In this document: positions 8,325 through 16,245 of the stretch, piece by piece
Position numbering within the stretch: position 1 is the stretch's first letter
Layout of the letters: every line of letters starts with the position of its first letter
NCBI GenBank assembly: GCA_012517025.1
Contig: JAAYVT010000227.1
Location: forward strand, 1-16,954
DNA: 16,954 nt
Source of the DNA: Phyllobacteriaceae bacterium
GTDB lineage: Bacteria > Pseudomonadota > Alphaproteobacteria > Rhizobiales > Ancalomicrobiaceae
Reading direction: 5' to 3'
The notes under the pieces: generated by a model
Database searches by the model: none
The model's input: only the letters and a program-made list of their open reading frames with translations
Told to the model about the DNA's origin: nothing
Made by a program: the position numbers and the translations under genes

Positions 8325-8837
8325 ATGAACACTCTCAAGAAGGCGGTCGTCGAGCAGCCGCGCAGCGCCGAGCATGAAGCCATTCGGCCGCTCTACCTCG
8401 AGGCCCTGACGCTGGTCGAGCGGCTCCATCGCCGCCTCCTCGACGTCATCAAGGACGAGTTCGACCGCGTCGGTCGCGACGACGTCAACGCCGTGCAGGC
8501 GCTGTTGCTGTTCAACATCGGCGGCTCCGAGCTGACCGCCGGCGAACTGCGCACCCGCGGCTACTATCTCGGCTCCAACGTCTCCTACAATCTCAAGAAG
8601 CTGGTCGAGGGCGGCTACGTCCGTCACGAGCGCTCTCGCATCGACCGTCGCTCGGTGCGCGTGTCGCTGACCGAGAAGGGCCGCGAGATCGCCGACATCG
8701 TCGATCGCCTCTACGACCGTCAGCTGCGCTCGATCGAACAGGTCGGCGGCGTCGGCCCGGCCGAGTTCCAGTCGATCAACAAATCGCTGCAGCGCCTCGA
8801 GCGCTTCTGGACCGACCAGATCCTCTATCGTCTGTGA
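8325..8837 (+). CDS. ldtR: MarR-family transcriptional regulator LdtR
   Basis: 170 residues, dimeric winged-helix regulator. The recognition region is residues about 68-95 (ELTAGELRTRGYYLGSNVSY), followed by NLKKLVEGGYV and the wing with RSRIDRRSVRVSLTEKG (about 103-119). Flanking helices (about 18-50 and 120-165) form the dimer interface. The sequence is of the conserved LdtR type known from Liberibacter and Sinorhizobium. There it activates an L,D-transpeptidase gene, affects osmotic tolerance and morphology, and is inhibited by compounds such as phloretin and benzbromarone (established for the family, not shown here). The ATG at 8325 has a GAGG site 9 bp upstream. The gene is flanked by its own promoter region and a strong terminator, so it is probably monocistronic. 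Its expected target ldtP is 1.7 kb downstream, beyond a benE-type gene. Confidence 0.9.
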   Translation: MNTLKKAVVEQPRSAEHEAIRPLYLEALTLVERLHRRLLDVIKDEFDRVGRDDVNAVQALLLFNIGGSELTAGELRTRGYYLGSNVSYNLKKLVEGGYVRHERSRIDRRSVRVSLTEKGREIADIVDRLYDRQLRSIEQVGGVGPAEFQSINKSLQRLERFWTDQILYRL

Positions 8838-8879
8838 GGACGAGGCGCTCGGCTCGAAACCCACCGGATGGCGGACCAG

Positions 8880-8909
8880 AGAAGCCCGGACGGCGACGTC
8901 CGGGCTTCT
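8880..8909 (+). terminator. Rho-independent terminator of ldtR
   Basis: GAAGCCCGGACG (8881-8892) and CGTCCGGGCTTC (8897-8908) form a perfect 12-bp stem, extended by an A-T pair at 8880/8909, around a GCGA (GNRA) tetraloop. The following T-run is short (TT then CGCG), but stem strength and position 43 bp after the stop make this a clear terminator. Confidence 0.85.
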
Positions 8910-9030
8910 TCGCGTCGTGTGCGCGGAGCGGCCATGCGAGACGCGCGGCGGCCGGGGGGTTGCCCGAGACCGGGTCGTCGGGTTCTGCTGACGCCTTCGC
9001 GTCCCCGTTCCTCGGTCCCGGAAGGCAGTC

Positions 9031-10200
9031 TTGTCGAAGCTCGTCCACCCCCACGAGATCCTGACCGGTCTCCTCGTCACCCTGGTCGGCTACGCCTCCT
9101 CCGGCGCCATCGTCATTCGCGGTCTCTCCGCCGTCGGCGCGAACGAGGGCGAAATCGTCTCCGCCATGGTCGGGCTGGCGATCGCCCTCGGCGTGTTGGG
9201 CATCGGCCTCAGCCGCTGGACGCGGATGCCGATCTCGATCGCCTGGTCGACCCCCGGCATGGTGCTGCTCGCCACCGTCGGCGTCGGCTCGGGCGGCTTC
9301 CCCGCCGCCGTCGGTGCCTTCGTGACGACCGGCCTGCTGGTGGCGGCGAGCGGTCTGTTCGAGCCGCTCGGCCGCCTCGTCGGCGCCATTCCGAAGCCGA
9401 TCGCCGCCGGCATGCTCGCCGGCGTCCTGCTCAAGTTCTGCCTGCTGCCCTTCGTGGCGATCGCCGCCCGTCCGGTCGAGATCGCGGCGATCGTCGGCGT
9501 CTGGGTGGTGCTGATGCGCTTCGCCCGGCTGTGGGCGGCGCCGGCCGCCGCCGCCCTGGCGCTGCTGTTCATGGGCTTCGACGGCGAGGGCGCCTTCGCC
9601 GGCCTGTCGTTCTCCTGGCCGAGCGTCGTCTGGGTGATGCCGCGCTTCGACCTCGAGACCACGATCTCGATCGCCCTGCCGCTGTTCCTCGTCACCATGG
9701 CCTCGCAGAACATCCCCGGCTGGGCGGTGATCGGCGCCAACGGCTATCACCCGCCCTTCCGCCCGCTGCTGGTCGCCACCGGCGCGGTCTCGGCCGCTCT
9801 CGCGCCGATCGGCATGCCGGTGGTCAATCTCGCCGCCATCACCGCCGCGCTCGCCGCCGGCGAGGAGGCGGGCCCCGATCGCTCGCGCCGCTGGATCGTC
9901 GCGGCGATCGGCGGCCTCGGCCACATGGCGCTCGGTGTCGTCGCCACCGTTGCGGTGGGGCTGGTGATGCGCTCCTCGCCGCAGCTGATCGAGGCGGCGG
10001 CCGGGCTCGCGCTGGTCGGCGCCTTCGGCGGCTCGATGAAGGCGGCGCTCGACGTCGAGGCCGACCGAATCCCGGCGCTGGTGACCTTCCTGGTCGCCGC
10101 CTCGGGCCTGTCCTTCGTCGGTATCGGCTCGGCCTTCTGGGCGCTGGTGGTCGGGATCGCCGTTCACGTCCTCGCGAGAGTGGGGCGGCCCTCGGCGTGA
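9031..10200 (+). CDS. benE: BenE-family transporter (benzoate/H+ symporter-like)
   Basis: 389 residues, almost entirely hydrophobic with roughly 10-12 membrane helices and no signal peptide. The family signatures are MPISIAWSTPG in the early membrane region and TMASQNIPGW at mid-protein, both characteristic of BenE transporters. BenE imports benzoate by proton symport in Acinetobacter; many BenE homologues outside benzoate operons have no proven substrate. The start is a TTG at 9031 with GGAAGG (9020-9025) five bases upstream. No ATG or GTG lies in frame close by, so weak initiation is likely. No benzoate catabolic genes are present. It sits alone between ldtR and ldtP, separated from ldtR by a terminator and from ldtP by 318 bp. 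Confidence 0.88.
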   Translation: MSKLVHPHEILTGLLVTLVGYASSGAIVIRGLSAVGANEGEIVSAMVGLAIALGVLGIGLSRWTRMPISIAWSTPGMVLLATVGVGSGGFPAAVGAFVTTGLLVAASGLFEPLGRLVGAIPKPIAAGMLAGVLLKFCLLPFVAIAARPVEIAAIVGVWVVLMRFARLWAAPAAAALALLFMGFDGEGAFAGLSFSWPSVVWVMPRFDLETTISIALPLFLVTMASQNIPGWAVIGANGYHPPFRPLLVATGAVSAALAPIGMPVVNLAAITAALAAGEEAGPDRSRRWIVAAIGGLGHMALGVVATVAVGLVMRSSPQLIEAAAGLALVGAFGGSMKAALDVEADRIPALVTFLVAASGLSFVGIGSAFWALVVGIAVHVLARVGRPSA

Positions 10201-10518
10201 TCGCCGGGGTGAGAAGCGCGGTTTCGTTGCAACACTCGCATTTCGTGCCGATGCCCCTGGTCGACGGGGCTCGACCGCGACATGTTTCGGCCATATTGGA
10301 ATGGGTATCCAAGGATCGAAGACGGTCGCGACGGGCATGTCCCCTCGAAGCCGAGCGGTCGAGCCCGGCGTGTCGATGGTACGACCCCGGTCGGGCCCGG
10401 ACACTCGCAAGACCGATACCAGTCTCGACCGAACGATCGGCACGGCGTCCTCGTGGTACGCGTCCGATCGCCGGCCTCGAACCGGCGCGCTCGACCGCGC
10501 CTTACGGAGAACGACGCG
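10201..10518 (+). promoter_or_regulatory. 318-bp gene-free leader/promoter region of ldtP
   Basis: No credible gene is seen here. The AT-richer patches are near 10221-10245, with the palindrome GTTGCAAC at 10226-10233, and near 10282-10310, with CCATATTGG. Either could be part of a promoter or operator. Close to the ribosome site (GGAGA, 10506-10510) CGCCGG/CCGGCG (10469-10474/10482-10487, 7-nt loop) and the overlapping GCGCG/CGCGC (10485-10489/10496-10500) can form mutually exclusive hairpins. No terminator for benE is evident. The length and structure suggest ldtP has its own regulated promoter, as expected for an LdtR target. Confidence 0.45.
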
Positions 10519-11811
10519 GTGCATCGCCATCCTGCCTCCAACGCCCTTCGCCCGACCCGCCGCGCGCTGCTCGCCGGCCTCGCCGGTGTGCCCCTCCTGC
10601 CGGTGGTCGCCTTCGCCCAGTCGGGCGAGACACCGCTCCAGGCGCTGACCCGCTCGCAGGCGGTGCGCGAATGGCAGCAGAAGTTCGACGCCGGTGCCAA
10701 CGCCGCCCAGGCCGAGCGCATCAAGTCGGACACGCCGCTGCTGTCGCCGGAGACGGCGACCGCCATCGAGGCCGCCATCCCCGTGCTGCGCGAGCAGCAG
10801 GCGCGCGGCGGCTGGCCGAAGATCCAGTCGCCGATGTCGCTCAAGGTCGGCAGCCGCTCCGAGGTGGTGTCGCAGCTGCGCGGGCGGCTGGTGGCTTCCG
10901 GCGACATGTCGCCGGAGCAGGCGCGCACCGGCTATCACGACACCTTCGACAGCTACGTCGACGCCGCCGTGCGCCGCTTCCAGGTGCGCCACGGCCTGCG
11001 TCCCGACGGCATCGTCGACCAGACCGTGATGGACGTGATGAACGTTCCGATCGAGACCCGCATCACCCAGCTCGAGACCAATCTCGTGCGCATCCGGTCG
11101 ATGTCGGGCAATCTCGGCGAACGCTACGTGTTCATGAACATCCCCGCCGCCGAGCTGGAGATGGTCGAGGCCGGTCGCGTCGTCGAGCGCCACAACGCGG
11201 TGGTCGGCAAGATGGATCGCCAGACGCCGATCCTGTCGTCGCAGATCCGCGAGATCAACTTCCACCCCTATTGGCACGTGCCGGTCTCGATCATCAAGAA
11301 GGACCTGATCCCGAAGATGCAGACCGAGCCGGATTATCTGGCCAAGAACCACATCCGCATCTTCGATTCGCGCGGCCAGGAAGTTCCCGCCGAGACCGTC
11401 GACTGGAACTCCGCGCAGGCGATGCAGTACCAGTTCCGTCAGGATCCGGGCGGCGACAACGCGATGTCGTCGGTCAAGGTGAGCTTCCCGAACCCCTACG
11501 ACGTGTACATGCACGACACGCCGTTCAAGGATCTGTTCGGCGACAACAACCGCTTCTATTCGTCGGGCTGCATGCGCATCCAGTCGATCCAGGGTCTGGT
11601 GACCTGGCTGCTGCGCGACACCCCCGGCTGGACCCCGGAGGCGGTGGCCAACGCGCTCGCCGACGGCCAGCGTCTCGACGCCAAGCTGAAGACGCCGGTG
11701 CCGGTCTACACCAACTACATCACCGCCTGGGCGACCACCGAGGGCGTGATCCACTTCCGCGACGACATCTACAACAAGGACGGCGTCGGCATGTTGATCG
11801 CGCAGGACTGA
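10519..11811 (+). CDS. ldtP: L,D-transpeptidase with peptidoglycan-binding domain
   Basis: 430 residues, exported. The start is a GTG at 10519 with GGAGA 8 bp upstream. The N-terminus has TRRALLAG, possibly a twin-arginine motif (Arg14-Arg15), then a hydrophobic core and a cleavage site AFA|Q after residue 33. Residues about 112-175 form a PG_binding_1 domain (VRRFQVRHGLRPDG), and about 202-370 the YkuD catalytic domain. His332 in MHDTP and Cys351 in SSGCMRI match the catalytic H...SxGCxR signature. The enzyme makes 3-3 cross-links in peptidoglycan or attaches proteins to it, in the periplasm. In relatives the gene is activated by LdtR. It ends with a strong terminator and is 161 bp before glyA. 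Confidence 0.93.
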   Translation: MHRHPASNALRPTRRALLAGLAGVPLLPVVAFAQSGETPLQALTRSQAVREWQQKFDAGANAAQAERIKSDTPLLSPETATAIEAAIPVLREQQARGGWPKIQSPMSLKVGSRSEVVSQLRGRLVASGDMSPEQARTGYHDTFDSYVDAAVRRFQVRHGLRPDGIVDQTVMDVMNVPIETRITQLETNLVRIRSMSGNLGERYVFMNIPAAELEMVEAGRVVERHNAVVGKMDRQTPILSSQIREINFHPYWHVPVSIIKKDLIPKMQTEPDYLAKNHIRIFDSRGQEVPAETVDWNSAQAMQYQFRQDPGGDNAMSSVKVSFPNPYDVYMHDTPFKDLFGDNNRFYSSGCMRIQSIQGLVTWLLRDTPGWTPEAVANALADGQRLDAKLKTPVPVYTNYITAWATTEGVIHFRDDIYNKDGVGMLIAQD

Positions 11812-11840
11812 CCTCCGTCGAGGAGGCCGTTTCGCGCATG

Positions 11841-11872
11841 GGAGCCCGGCATCGCCGGGCTCTTTCGTTTTC
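11841..11872 (+). terminator. Rho-independent terminator of ldtP
   Basis: GAGCCCGGC (11842-11850) pairs with GCCGGGCTC (11854-11862) over a tight loop, followed by the T-rich tail TTTCGTTTTC. It is 30 bp after the ldtP stop. Confidence 0.92.
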
Positions 11873-11912
11873 CGCCCCGTCGATCGAACGAAGGGGGGAG
11901 AAATGGCGTCCG

Positions 11913-11925
11913 TTTCGTGCTATCG
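11913..11925 (+). promoter_or_regulatory. possible -10 region of glyA
   Basis: TTTCGTGCTA, 51 bp before the glyA ATG, is identical to the 10-mer upstream of the ketosynthase gene. The -35 position 17 bp upstream (GGAGAA) is unlike consensus, so support comes only from the recurrence and the location after a terminator. No glycine riboswitch-like structure was recognised in this leader. Confidence 0.3.
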
Positions 11926-11972
11926 GGCGCGCGAGAAGGCCGGTGAGCCGGCGAAGACCCGACGAGGTGACC

Positions 11973-13268
11973 ATGACCACGACCGCCGCCCCCCTGTTTC
12001 CGGGGTTCTTCACCCAGGGGCTCGCAGAGAGCGACCCGGCGCTGTTCAAGTCCATCACCGACGAGCTCGCCCGTCAGCAGGACGAGATCGAGCTGATCGC
12101 TTCGGAGAACATCGTCTCCAAGGCGGTGCTCGAGGCCCAGGGCTCGGTGATGACCAACAAATATGCCGAAGGTTACCCGGGCAAGCGCTACTACGGCGGC
12201 TGTGAATTCGTCGACGTTGCCGAGAGCCTGGCGATCGAGCGGGCGAAGCAGATCTTCGGCGCCGAATACGCCAACGTCCAGCCCCACTCCGGCGCCCAGG
12301 CCAATCAGGCGGTGTTCTTCACCCTGCTGCAGCCCGGCGACACCTTCATGGGCCTCGACCTCGCCTGCGGCGGTCACCTCACCCACGGCTCGCCGGTCAA
12401 CCAGTCGGGCAAGTGGTTCCGCCCGGTGCCCTACAAGGTGCGCCCGGACACCCACCTGATCGACATGGACGAGGTCCGCGATCTCGCCCTGAAGGAGCGT
12501 CCGAAGCTGATCGTCACCGGCGGCTCGGCCTATCCCCGCCAGATCGACTTCGCCGCCTTCCGCTCGATCGCCGACGAAGTGGGCGCGACCTTCATGGTCG
12601 ACATGGCGCATTTCGCCGGTCTGGTCGCCGGCGGCGCCCACCCGAACCCGCTCGACCACGCCCACGTGGTGACCACCACCACCCACAAGACGCTGCGCGG
12701 TCCGCGTGGCGGCATGGTCCTGTCGCGCGACGTCGACCTCGGCAAGAAGATCAACTCGGCCGTCTTCCCCGGTCTCCAGGGTGGCCCGCTGATGCACGTC
12801 ATCGCCGCCAAGGCGGTCGCCTTCGGCGAGGCGCTGCGTCCCGAGTTCAAGCTCTATGCACACCAGGTGGTGAAGAACGCCCAGGCGATGGCCGCCGCTC
12901 TCCTGGAGCAGGGTCTCGACCTCGTCTCCGGCGGCACCGACACCCACCTGATGCTGGTCGATCTGCGTCCGAAGAACGCCACCGGCAACGTCACCGAGAA
13001 GGCGCTGAAGCGCGCCCACATCACCTGCAACAAGAACGGCATCCCGTTCGACCCGGAGAAGCCGATGGTGACCTCGGGCGTCCGCCTCGGCACCCCGGCC
13101 GGCACCACCCGCGGCTTCGGCGAGGCCGAGTTCCGCGAGATCGGCCTGATGATCGGCGAAGTGGTCAACGGCATCATGAAGAACGGCCCGGACGGCGACG
13201 GCCAGGTCGAGGCTCGCGTCAAGGAGCAGGCGACCGCGCTGTGCCGCCGCTTCCCCGTCTACGCCTGA
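11973..13268 (+). CDS. glyA: serine hydroxymethyltransferase
   Basis: 431 residues, usual length. It interconverts serine and glycine with tetrahydrofolate/5,10-methylene-THF and is the main one-carbon source. PLP-binding Lys239 lies in TTTTHKTLRGPRGG. Other family stretches are LIASENIVSKAVLEAQGS, NKYAEGYPGKRYYGGCE, QPHSGAQANQAV, DMAHFAGLVA and SGVRLGTPAGTTRGF. The ATG at 11973 has a GAGG site (11964-11967). Terminators on both sides make it a single-gene unit. In many Rhizobiales glyA lies just before nrdR-ribD; here two genes intervene. Confidence 0.98.
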   Translation: MTTTAAPLFPGFFTQGLAESDPALFKSITDELARQQDEIELIASENIVSKAVLEAQGSVMTNKYAEGYPGKRYYGGCEFVDVAESLAIERAKQIFGAEYANVQPHSGAQANQAVFFTLLQPGDTFMGLDLACGGHLTHGSPVNQSGKWFRPVPYKVRPDTHLIDMDEVRDLALKERPKLIVTGGSAYPRQIDFAAFRSIADEVGATFMVDMAHFAGLVAGGAHPNPLDHAHVVTTTTHKTLRGPRGGMVLSRDVDLGKKINSAVFPGLQGGPLMHVIAAKAVAFGEALRPEFKLYAHQVVKNAQAMAAALLEQGLDLVSGGTDTHLMLVDLRPKNATGNVTEKALKRAHITCNKNGIPFDPEKPMVTSGVRLGTPAGTTRGFGEAEFREIGLMIGEVVNGIMKNGPDGDGQVEARVKEQATALCRRFPVYA

Positions 13269-13296
13269 GCCGGAACGCCGAGAAGAAACACGATCG

Positions 13297-13320
13297 AGGC
13301 CGGGAGCGATCCCGGCCTTT
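13297..13320 (+). terminator. Rho-independent terminator of glyA
   Basis: AGGCCGGGA (13297-13305) pairs with TCCCGGCCT (13310-13318) around a GCGA tetraloop and is followed by a short T-run, 28 bp after the glyA stop. It has the same loop as the ldtR terminator. Confidence 0.9.
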
Positions 13321-13453
13321 CGCGTGCGCACGCGGTTTGCGCGCCGCTCTTCATCTCGGGTCAATCCTTTGCATTTATGAAATTCTTCGAATGGATCGAC
13401 CTTCGCCGGCGGCGACGTCGGCGCGGGGGTTCGCCCGACGGAGGAGGGACCGG

Positions 13454-14560
13454 ATGGGTGTCGGTGAGACTTCGCACACCGCCGCGATGGAGATCGACGA
13501 CCTCGACGAGGTGTGTCGATTGTTTCTGCGCGTCTTCCGAAACTCGGACGCGGCGCCCTCGGCCGACCTGATCGCCTATTGGCGGAGCCTCTATTTCGGC
13601 GCGCCGGCCTATTCGCCGCGCAACGGCTGCGTCGTCCATCGCGATTCCACCGGTCGGATCGACGCGGCGGTCGCCTCCTTCCCGATGGAGATCGTCGCCT
13701 GCGGCCGCATCCTGCCCGGCCGTCTCGTCGCCGCCTTCATGGCGGAGGGCAGCGAGGAAGAACCGCATCCCGGCGGGCGAATCGGCATGAACTTCCGCGC
13801 CCGGACCCAGGACTTCACCTTCTCCGACACCGCGATCCCGATCACCGCCGACATGAGTCGCGCCGGCGGCGGCGTGGTGTTGATCCCGCAGAGCCTGGAA
13901 TGGCTCTGCGTCTTTCGCCCGCTCGGTCACGTCGCCGCGGCGTTGACGCGGCGCCTGCCGCATCTCGAGCGGATCGCCCTGACGCGCCTCGTCGTGCCCT
14001 TCGACGCTCTGCTCACCCGGATCCTGCGCCGGCGCCCGCCGTCGGCCGGGGCGCTCGCGGAACGCTCGGCGACCCGGGCCGAGTTCCTCGCGGTGGCGCC
14101 CGAGATGGTCGCCCATTACGCCGTTCATCCGCGCTGGTCGCCGGAGGAGCTCGGCTGGATCCTCGACCGCGCCGCCGAGAACCGCCAATACGGCCCGCTC
14201 GACCTGCTGGTCTACGTCGATCGCCACGGCGAGATCGTCGGTGCCTTCGCCGGCTACGTCGAGCCGGATCAGCCGGCGGTGGTCCTCAACATCCTGGCCC
14301 GGCCGGGGCGGGAGGCGGAGGTGGTGCCGGCGGTCCTCGCCGGCCTCGCCGCGCGCCGCTGCATTTCCGCCCGCGGCATGTGCCTGCCGCGTCAGATCGA
14401 GGAGTTCTTCCGCATTCCTCGGGTCGTCTTCCGCCACCGCGCCCACGCCCACGTGCTGACCAAGCACGCCGACGTGCGCGAGGCGCTGGCGCGCGGCGAC
14501 GCCTACATGGGCGGCCTCGCCGGCGAGAGTTGGAGCCGGCTGGTCACCGACCGCTTCTGA
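13454..14560 (+). CDS. GNAT-like protein of unknown substrate
   Basis: 368 residues, apparently soluble with no signal peptide or membrane segment. The ATG at 13454 follows a near-perfect GAGGAGGGA site; an in-frame ATG at 13391 lacks one. The N-terminal pattern suggests an acyltransferase GNAT fold: an acidic helix with DDLDEVCRLFLRVF (about 14-27), then a strand and AAVASFPMEIVACG with GRLVAAFMAE (about 95-99). Residues about 250-320 (LLVYVDRHGEIVGAFAGYV, then PAVVLNILARPG) could be a second GNAT-like half. The canonical acetyl-CoA loop (Q/RxxGxG/A) is not clear, so this is a fold guess rather than an activity call. It is preceded by the only AT-rich patch in this region (about 13360-13390) and is convergent with the nucleotidase gene, 17 bp apart, with no terminator between. 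Confidence 0.7.
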   Translation: MGVGETSHTAAMEIDDLDEVCRLFLRVFRNSDAAPSADLIAYWRSLYFGAPAYSPRNGCVVHRDSTGRIDAAVASFPMEIVACGRILPGRLVAAFMAEGSEEEPHPGGRIGMNFRARTQDFTFSDTAIPITADMSRAGGGVVLIPQSLEWLCVFRPLGHVAAALTRRLPHLERIALTRLVVPFDALLTRILRRRPPSAGALAERSATRAEFLAVAPEMVAHYAVHPRWSPEELGWILDRAAENRQYGPLDLLVYVDRHGEIVGAFAGYVEPDQPAVVLNILARPGREAEVVPAVLAGLAARRCISARGMCLPRQIEEFFRIPRVVFRHRAHAHVLTKHADVREALARGDAYMGGLAGESWSRLVTDRF

Positions 14561-14577
14561 GACGCGTCGACGCCCCT

Positions 14578-16245
14578 TCAGTCGAGGCGGCGGATGCGAT
14601 CGAGCGCCGGCGGGGCGATCGTCCCGGCGGTCTTCAGATGGGCCTCGAGCGCGTCGACGTCGAAGATGCCGGGCAGCGGATTGGTCGCCTTGCGGAACAC
14701 CTTGAAGCCGTCGCCGCCGTCGGCCAGGAAGTTGTTGACGGTCACCCGATAGGTCGTCTTCGCCTCGACCGGCTTGCCGGCGATGGTGATCGACGCGGGA
14801 TCCACCCGGTCGCCCGCCGGCTTCGAGGCGGTCCAAGTATAGGCGAAGCTCTTGGACACCTGCAGGATGCGCGGCTTGGGCTGATCGAGCCATTGCTGTT
14901 CGAGCATGGTGTGGATCTGCTCGCCGGTCAGCGTCAGGGTGACGAGATTGTTGCCGAAGGGCTGCGAGGCGAAGATCTCGCCGTAGGTGACGGTGCCGTC
15001 GTCGCGCTTGCGCGCCAGATCGGTGCGGATGCCGCCGGGATTGGTGACGGCGATCACCGCGCAGCCCTGGTCGGGCGCGGCGGTGACGGCGAGCTGGGCG
15101 TCGGCGATGACGTCGCCGAGCGCGGTCTCGCCGGAGGGCGTCTCGGCGCGGGTCAGATCCGCCGCGATCTTGCCGACCGGCCGCTCGATCAGCGGACCGG
15201 CGACCTTCTGGTAGGCGGCGATCAGCGCCGTCTGTTCCGGATCCTTGGCGAAGGCGTCGGTGCGGACGATGACGTTCGCCGCCTTGGCCTCGACGATCTG
15301 CTTCGAGGTCCGGTCGATCTTCAGGTCGACGTCGGTGACGATGGTGCCGAACTTGTCGCCGGAGGTGACGAGGCGGCCGTCGATGGCGCAGTTGTAGGCC
15401 TTGTGGGTGTGACCGGAGATCACCACCTTCACCGCCGGATCGAGCTTCTTCACGATGTCGACGATCGGCCCGGAGATGCCGGGGCATTCGTCGTAGTCGC
15501 CGGTCGGAAAGCCGCCCTCGTGGATCAGCACGACGATCGCCTCGACGCCCTTCGCCTTCAGCTCCGGCACCAAGGCGTTGACCGTCTCGGCCTCGTCGTG
15601 GAAGGTCACGCCGGCCACGCCCGAGGGCGACACGATGTCCGGCGTCCCCTTCAGCGCCAGACCGACGAAGGCGATCGGGATGCCCTCGAAGGTCTTGATC
15701 TCGTAAGCCGGGAAGATCGTCTTGCCGCTGTCCTTGTACGTCGTCGAGGCGGCGAGATAGTGGAACTTGGCACCGGTGAAGGGATGCAGCGCCAGACACG
15801 CCTTGTCCGACGAGCAACCGCCGTTCTGCTTGCGCAGCAGCTCGGCGACGCCCTTGTCGAACTCGTGATTGCCCACCGCCGACACCTCGAGCCCCATCAG
15901 CGACAGCGATTCGATGGTCGGCTCGTCGGCGAACAGCGCCGACAGCAGCGGCGAGGCGCCGACCAGATCGCCGGCGGCGACGAAGACCGAGTTCTTCACC
16001 TCGGCGCGCTTCTGTTTGACCAGCGTCGCCATCGCCTCCGAGCCGCCGGCGGCGACCGAGACCTTCTTGGTCGGATCGGCCGGATCGGTGATCTTGATGC
16101 CGCCGCCCGGCGGTTCGAGATTGCCGTGGAAATCGTTGATCGCCAGCAGTCTGACCTCGAGCGGCGCGGCCTCCTCGGCGCGGGCCGCGGCGAGCGGGGC
16201 GGCGAGGGCGAGCGTGGAGACGAGCAGGGCACGAGCGAGCGTCAT
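14578..16245 (-). CDS. secreted 5'-nucleotidase / 2',3'-cyclic phosphodiesterase-type metallophosphatase
   Basis: 555 residues. The signal peptide is residues 1-23 (cleavage ARA|EE), so the protein is periplasmic. The N-terminal calcineurin-like phosphoesterase has its metal ligands: NDFHGN (Asp38, His40), GD at 92-93, GNHEFD (125-130) and GHTH (278-281). The C-terminal 5'-nucleotidase domain shows LGDVIADAQ, NPGGIRTDL, YGEIFASQPFGNNL and VNNFLADGGDGF. Such enzymes remove phosphate from extracellular nucleotides for salvage or phosphate supply; UshA, YfkN and CpdB share this design and the exact substrate is not decidable. The start at 16245 is chosen because the signal peptide begins there and GGAGT lies 10 bp upstream. 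An upstream in-frame ATG at 16344 would bury the signal. It is the only minus-strand gene, divergent from nrdR. Confidence 0.92.
   Translation of the reverse strand: MTLARALLVSTLALAAPLAAARAEEAAPLEVRLLAINDFHGNLEPPGGGIKITDPADPTKKVSVAAGGSEAMATLVKQKRAEVKNSVFVAAGDLVGASPLLSALFADEPTIESLSLMGLEVSAVGNHEFDKGVAELLRKQNGGCSSDKACLALHPFTGAKFHYLAASTTYKDSGKTIFPAYEIKTFEGIPIAFVGLALKGTPDIVSPSGVAGVTFHDEAETVNALVPELKAKGVEAIVVLIHEGGFPTGDYDECPGISGPIVDIVKKLDPAVKVVISGHTHKAYNCAIDGRLVTSGDKFGTIVTDVDLKIDRTSKQIVEAKAANVIVRTDAFAKDPEQTALIAAYQKVAGPLIERPVGKIAADLTRAETPSGETALGDVIADAQLAVTAAPDQGCAVIAVTNPGGIRTDLARKRDDGTVTYGEIFASQPFGNNLVTLTLTGEQIHTMLEQQWLDQPKPRILQVSKSFAYTWTASKPAGDRVDPASITIAGKPVEAKTTYRVTVNNFLADGGDGFKVFRKATNPLPGIFDVDALEAHLKTAGTIAPPALDRIRRLD

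Noticed and set aside
8214..10244. Similarity between GAAAT-N7-TGCAA before ldtR (8214-8230) and its reverse complement TTGCA-N8-ATTTC before ldtP (10227-10244) as a shared LdtR site
   Set aside because: The spacing differs by one base, the overlap is only about 10 bases, and both lie in AT-richer patches where such matches arise by chance.
8776..11754. A 992-codon open frame on the minus strand opposite benE and ldtP
   Set aside because: It runs antisense to two well-supported genes, crosses the ldtR terminator, and is rich in Arg, Gly, His and Asp as expected of a GC-rich shadow frame; it has no recognisable domain.
8868..11972. Upstream in-frame extension of glyA by more than 1000 codons
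   Set aside because: It covers benE and ldtP in the wrong frame; SHMT begins at 11973 with a good ribosome site and normal length.
11873..11972. Glycine or other riboswitch before glyA
   Set aside because: The 100-bp leader is too short for a tandem glycine aptamer and shows none of its conserved helices; no expression platform terminator follows.
13377..13571. Short plus-strand open frame starting at ATG 13377 in the AT-rich patch
   Set aside because: It overlaps the GNAT-like gene in another frame, has a long Arg run and lacks a ribosome site.
14561..14577. Bidirectional terminator between the convergent GNAT-like and nucleotidase genes
   Set aside because: Only 17 bp are present, with an 8-bp palindrome GACGCGTC but no stem-loop with T-runs on either side.
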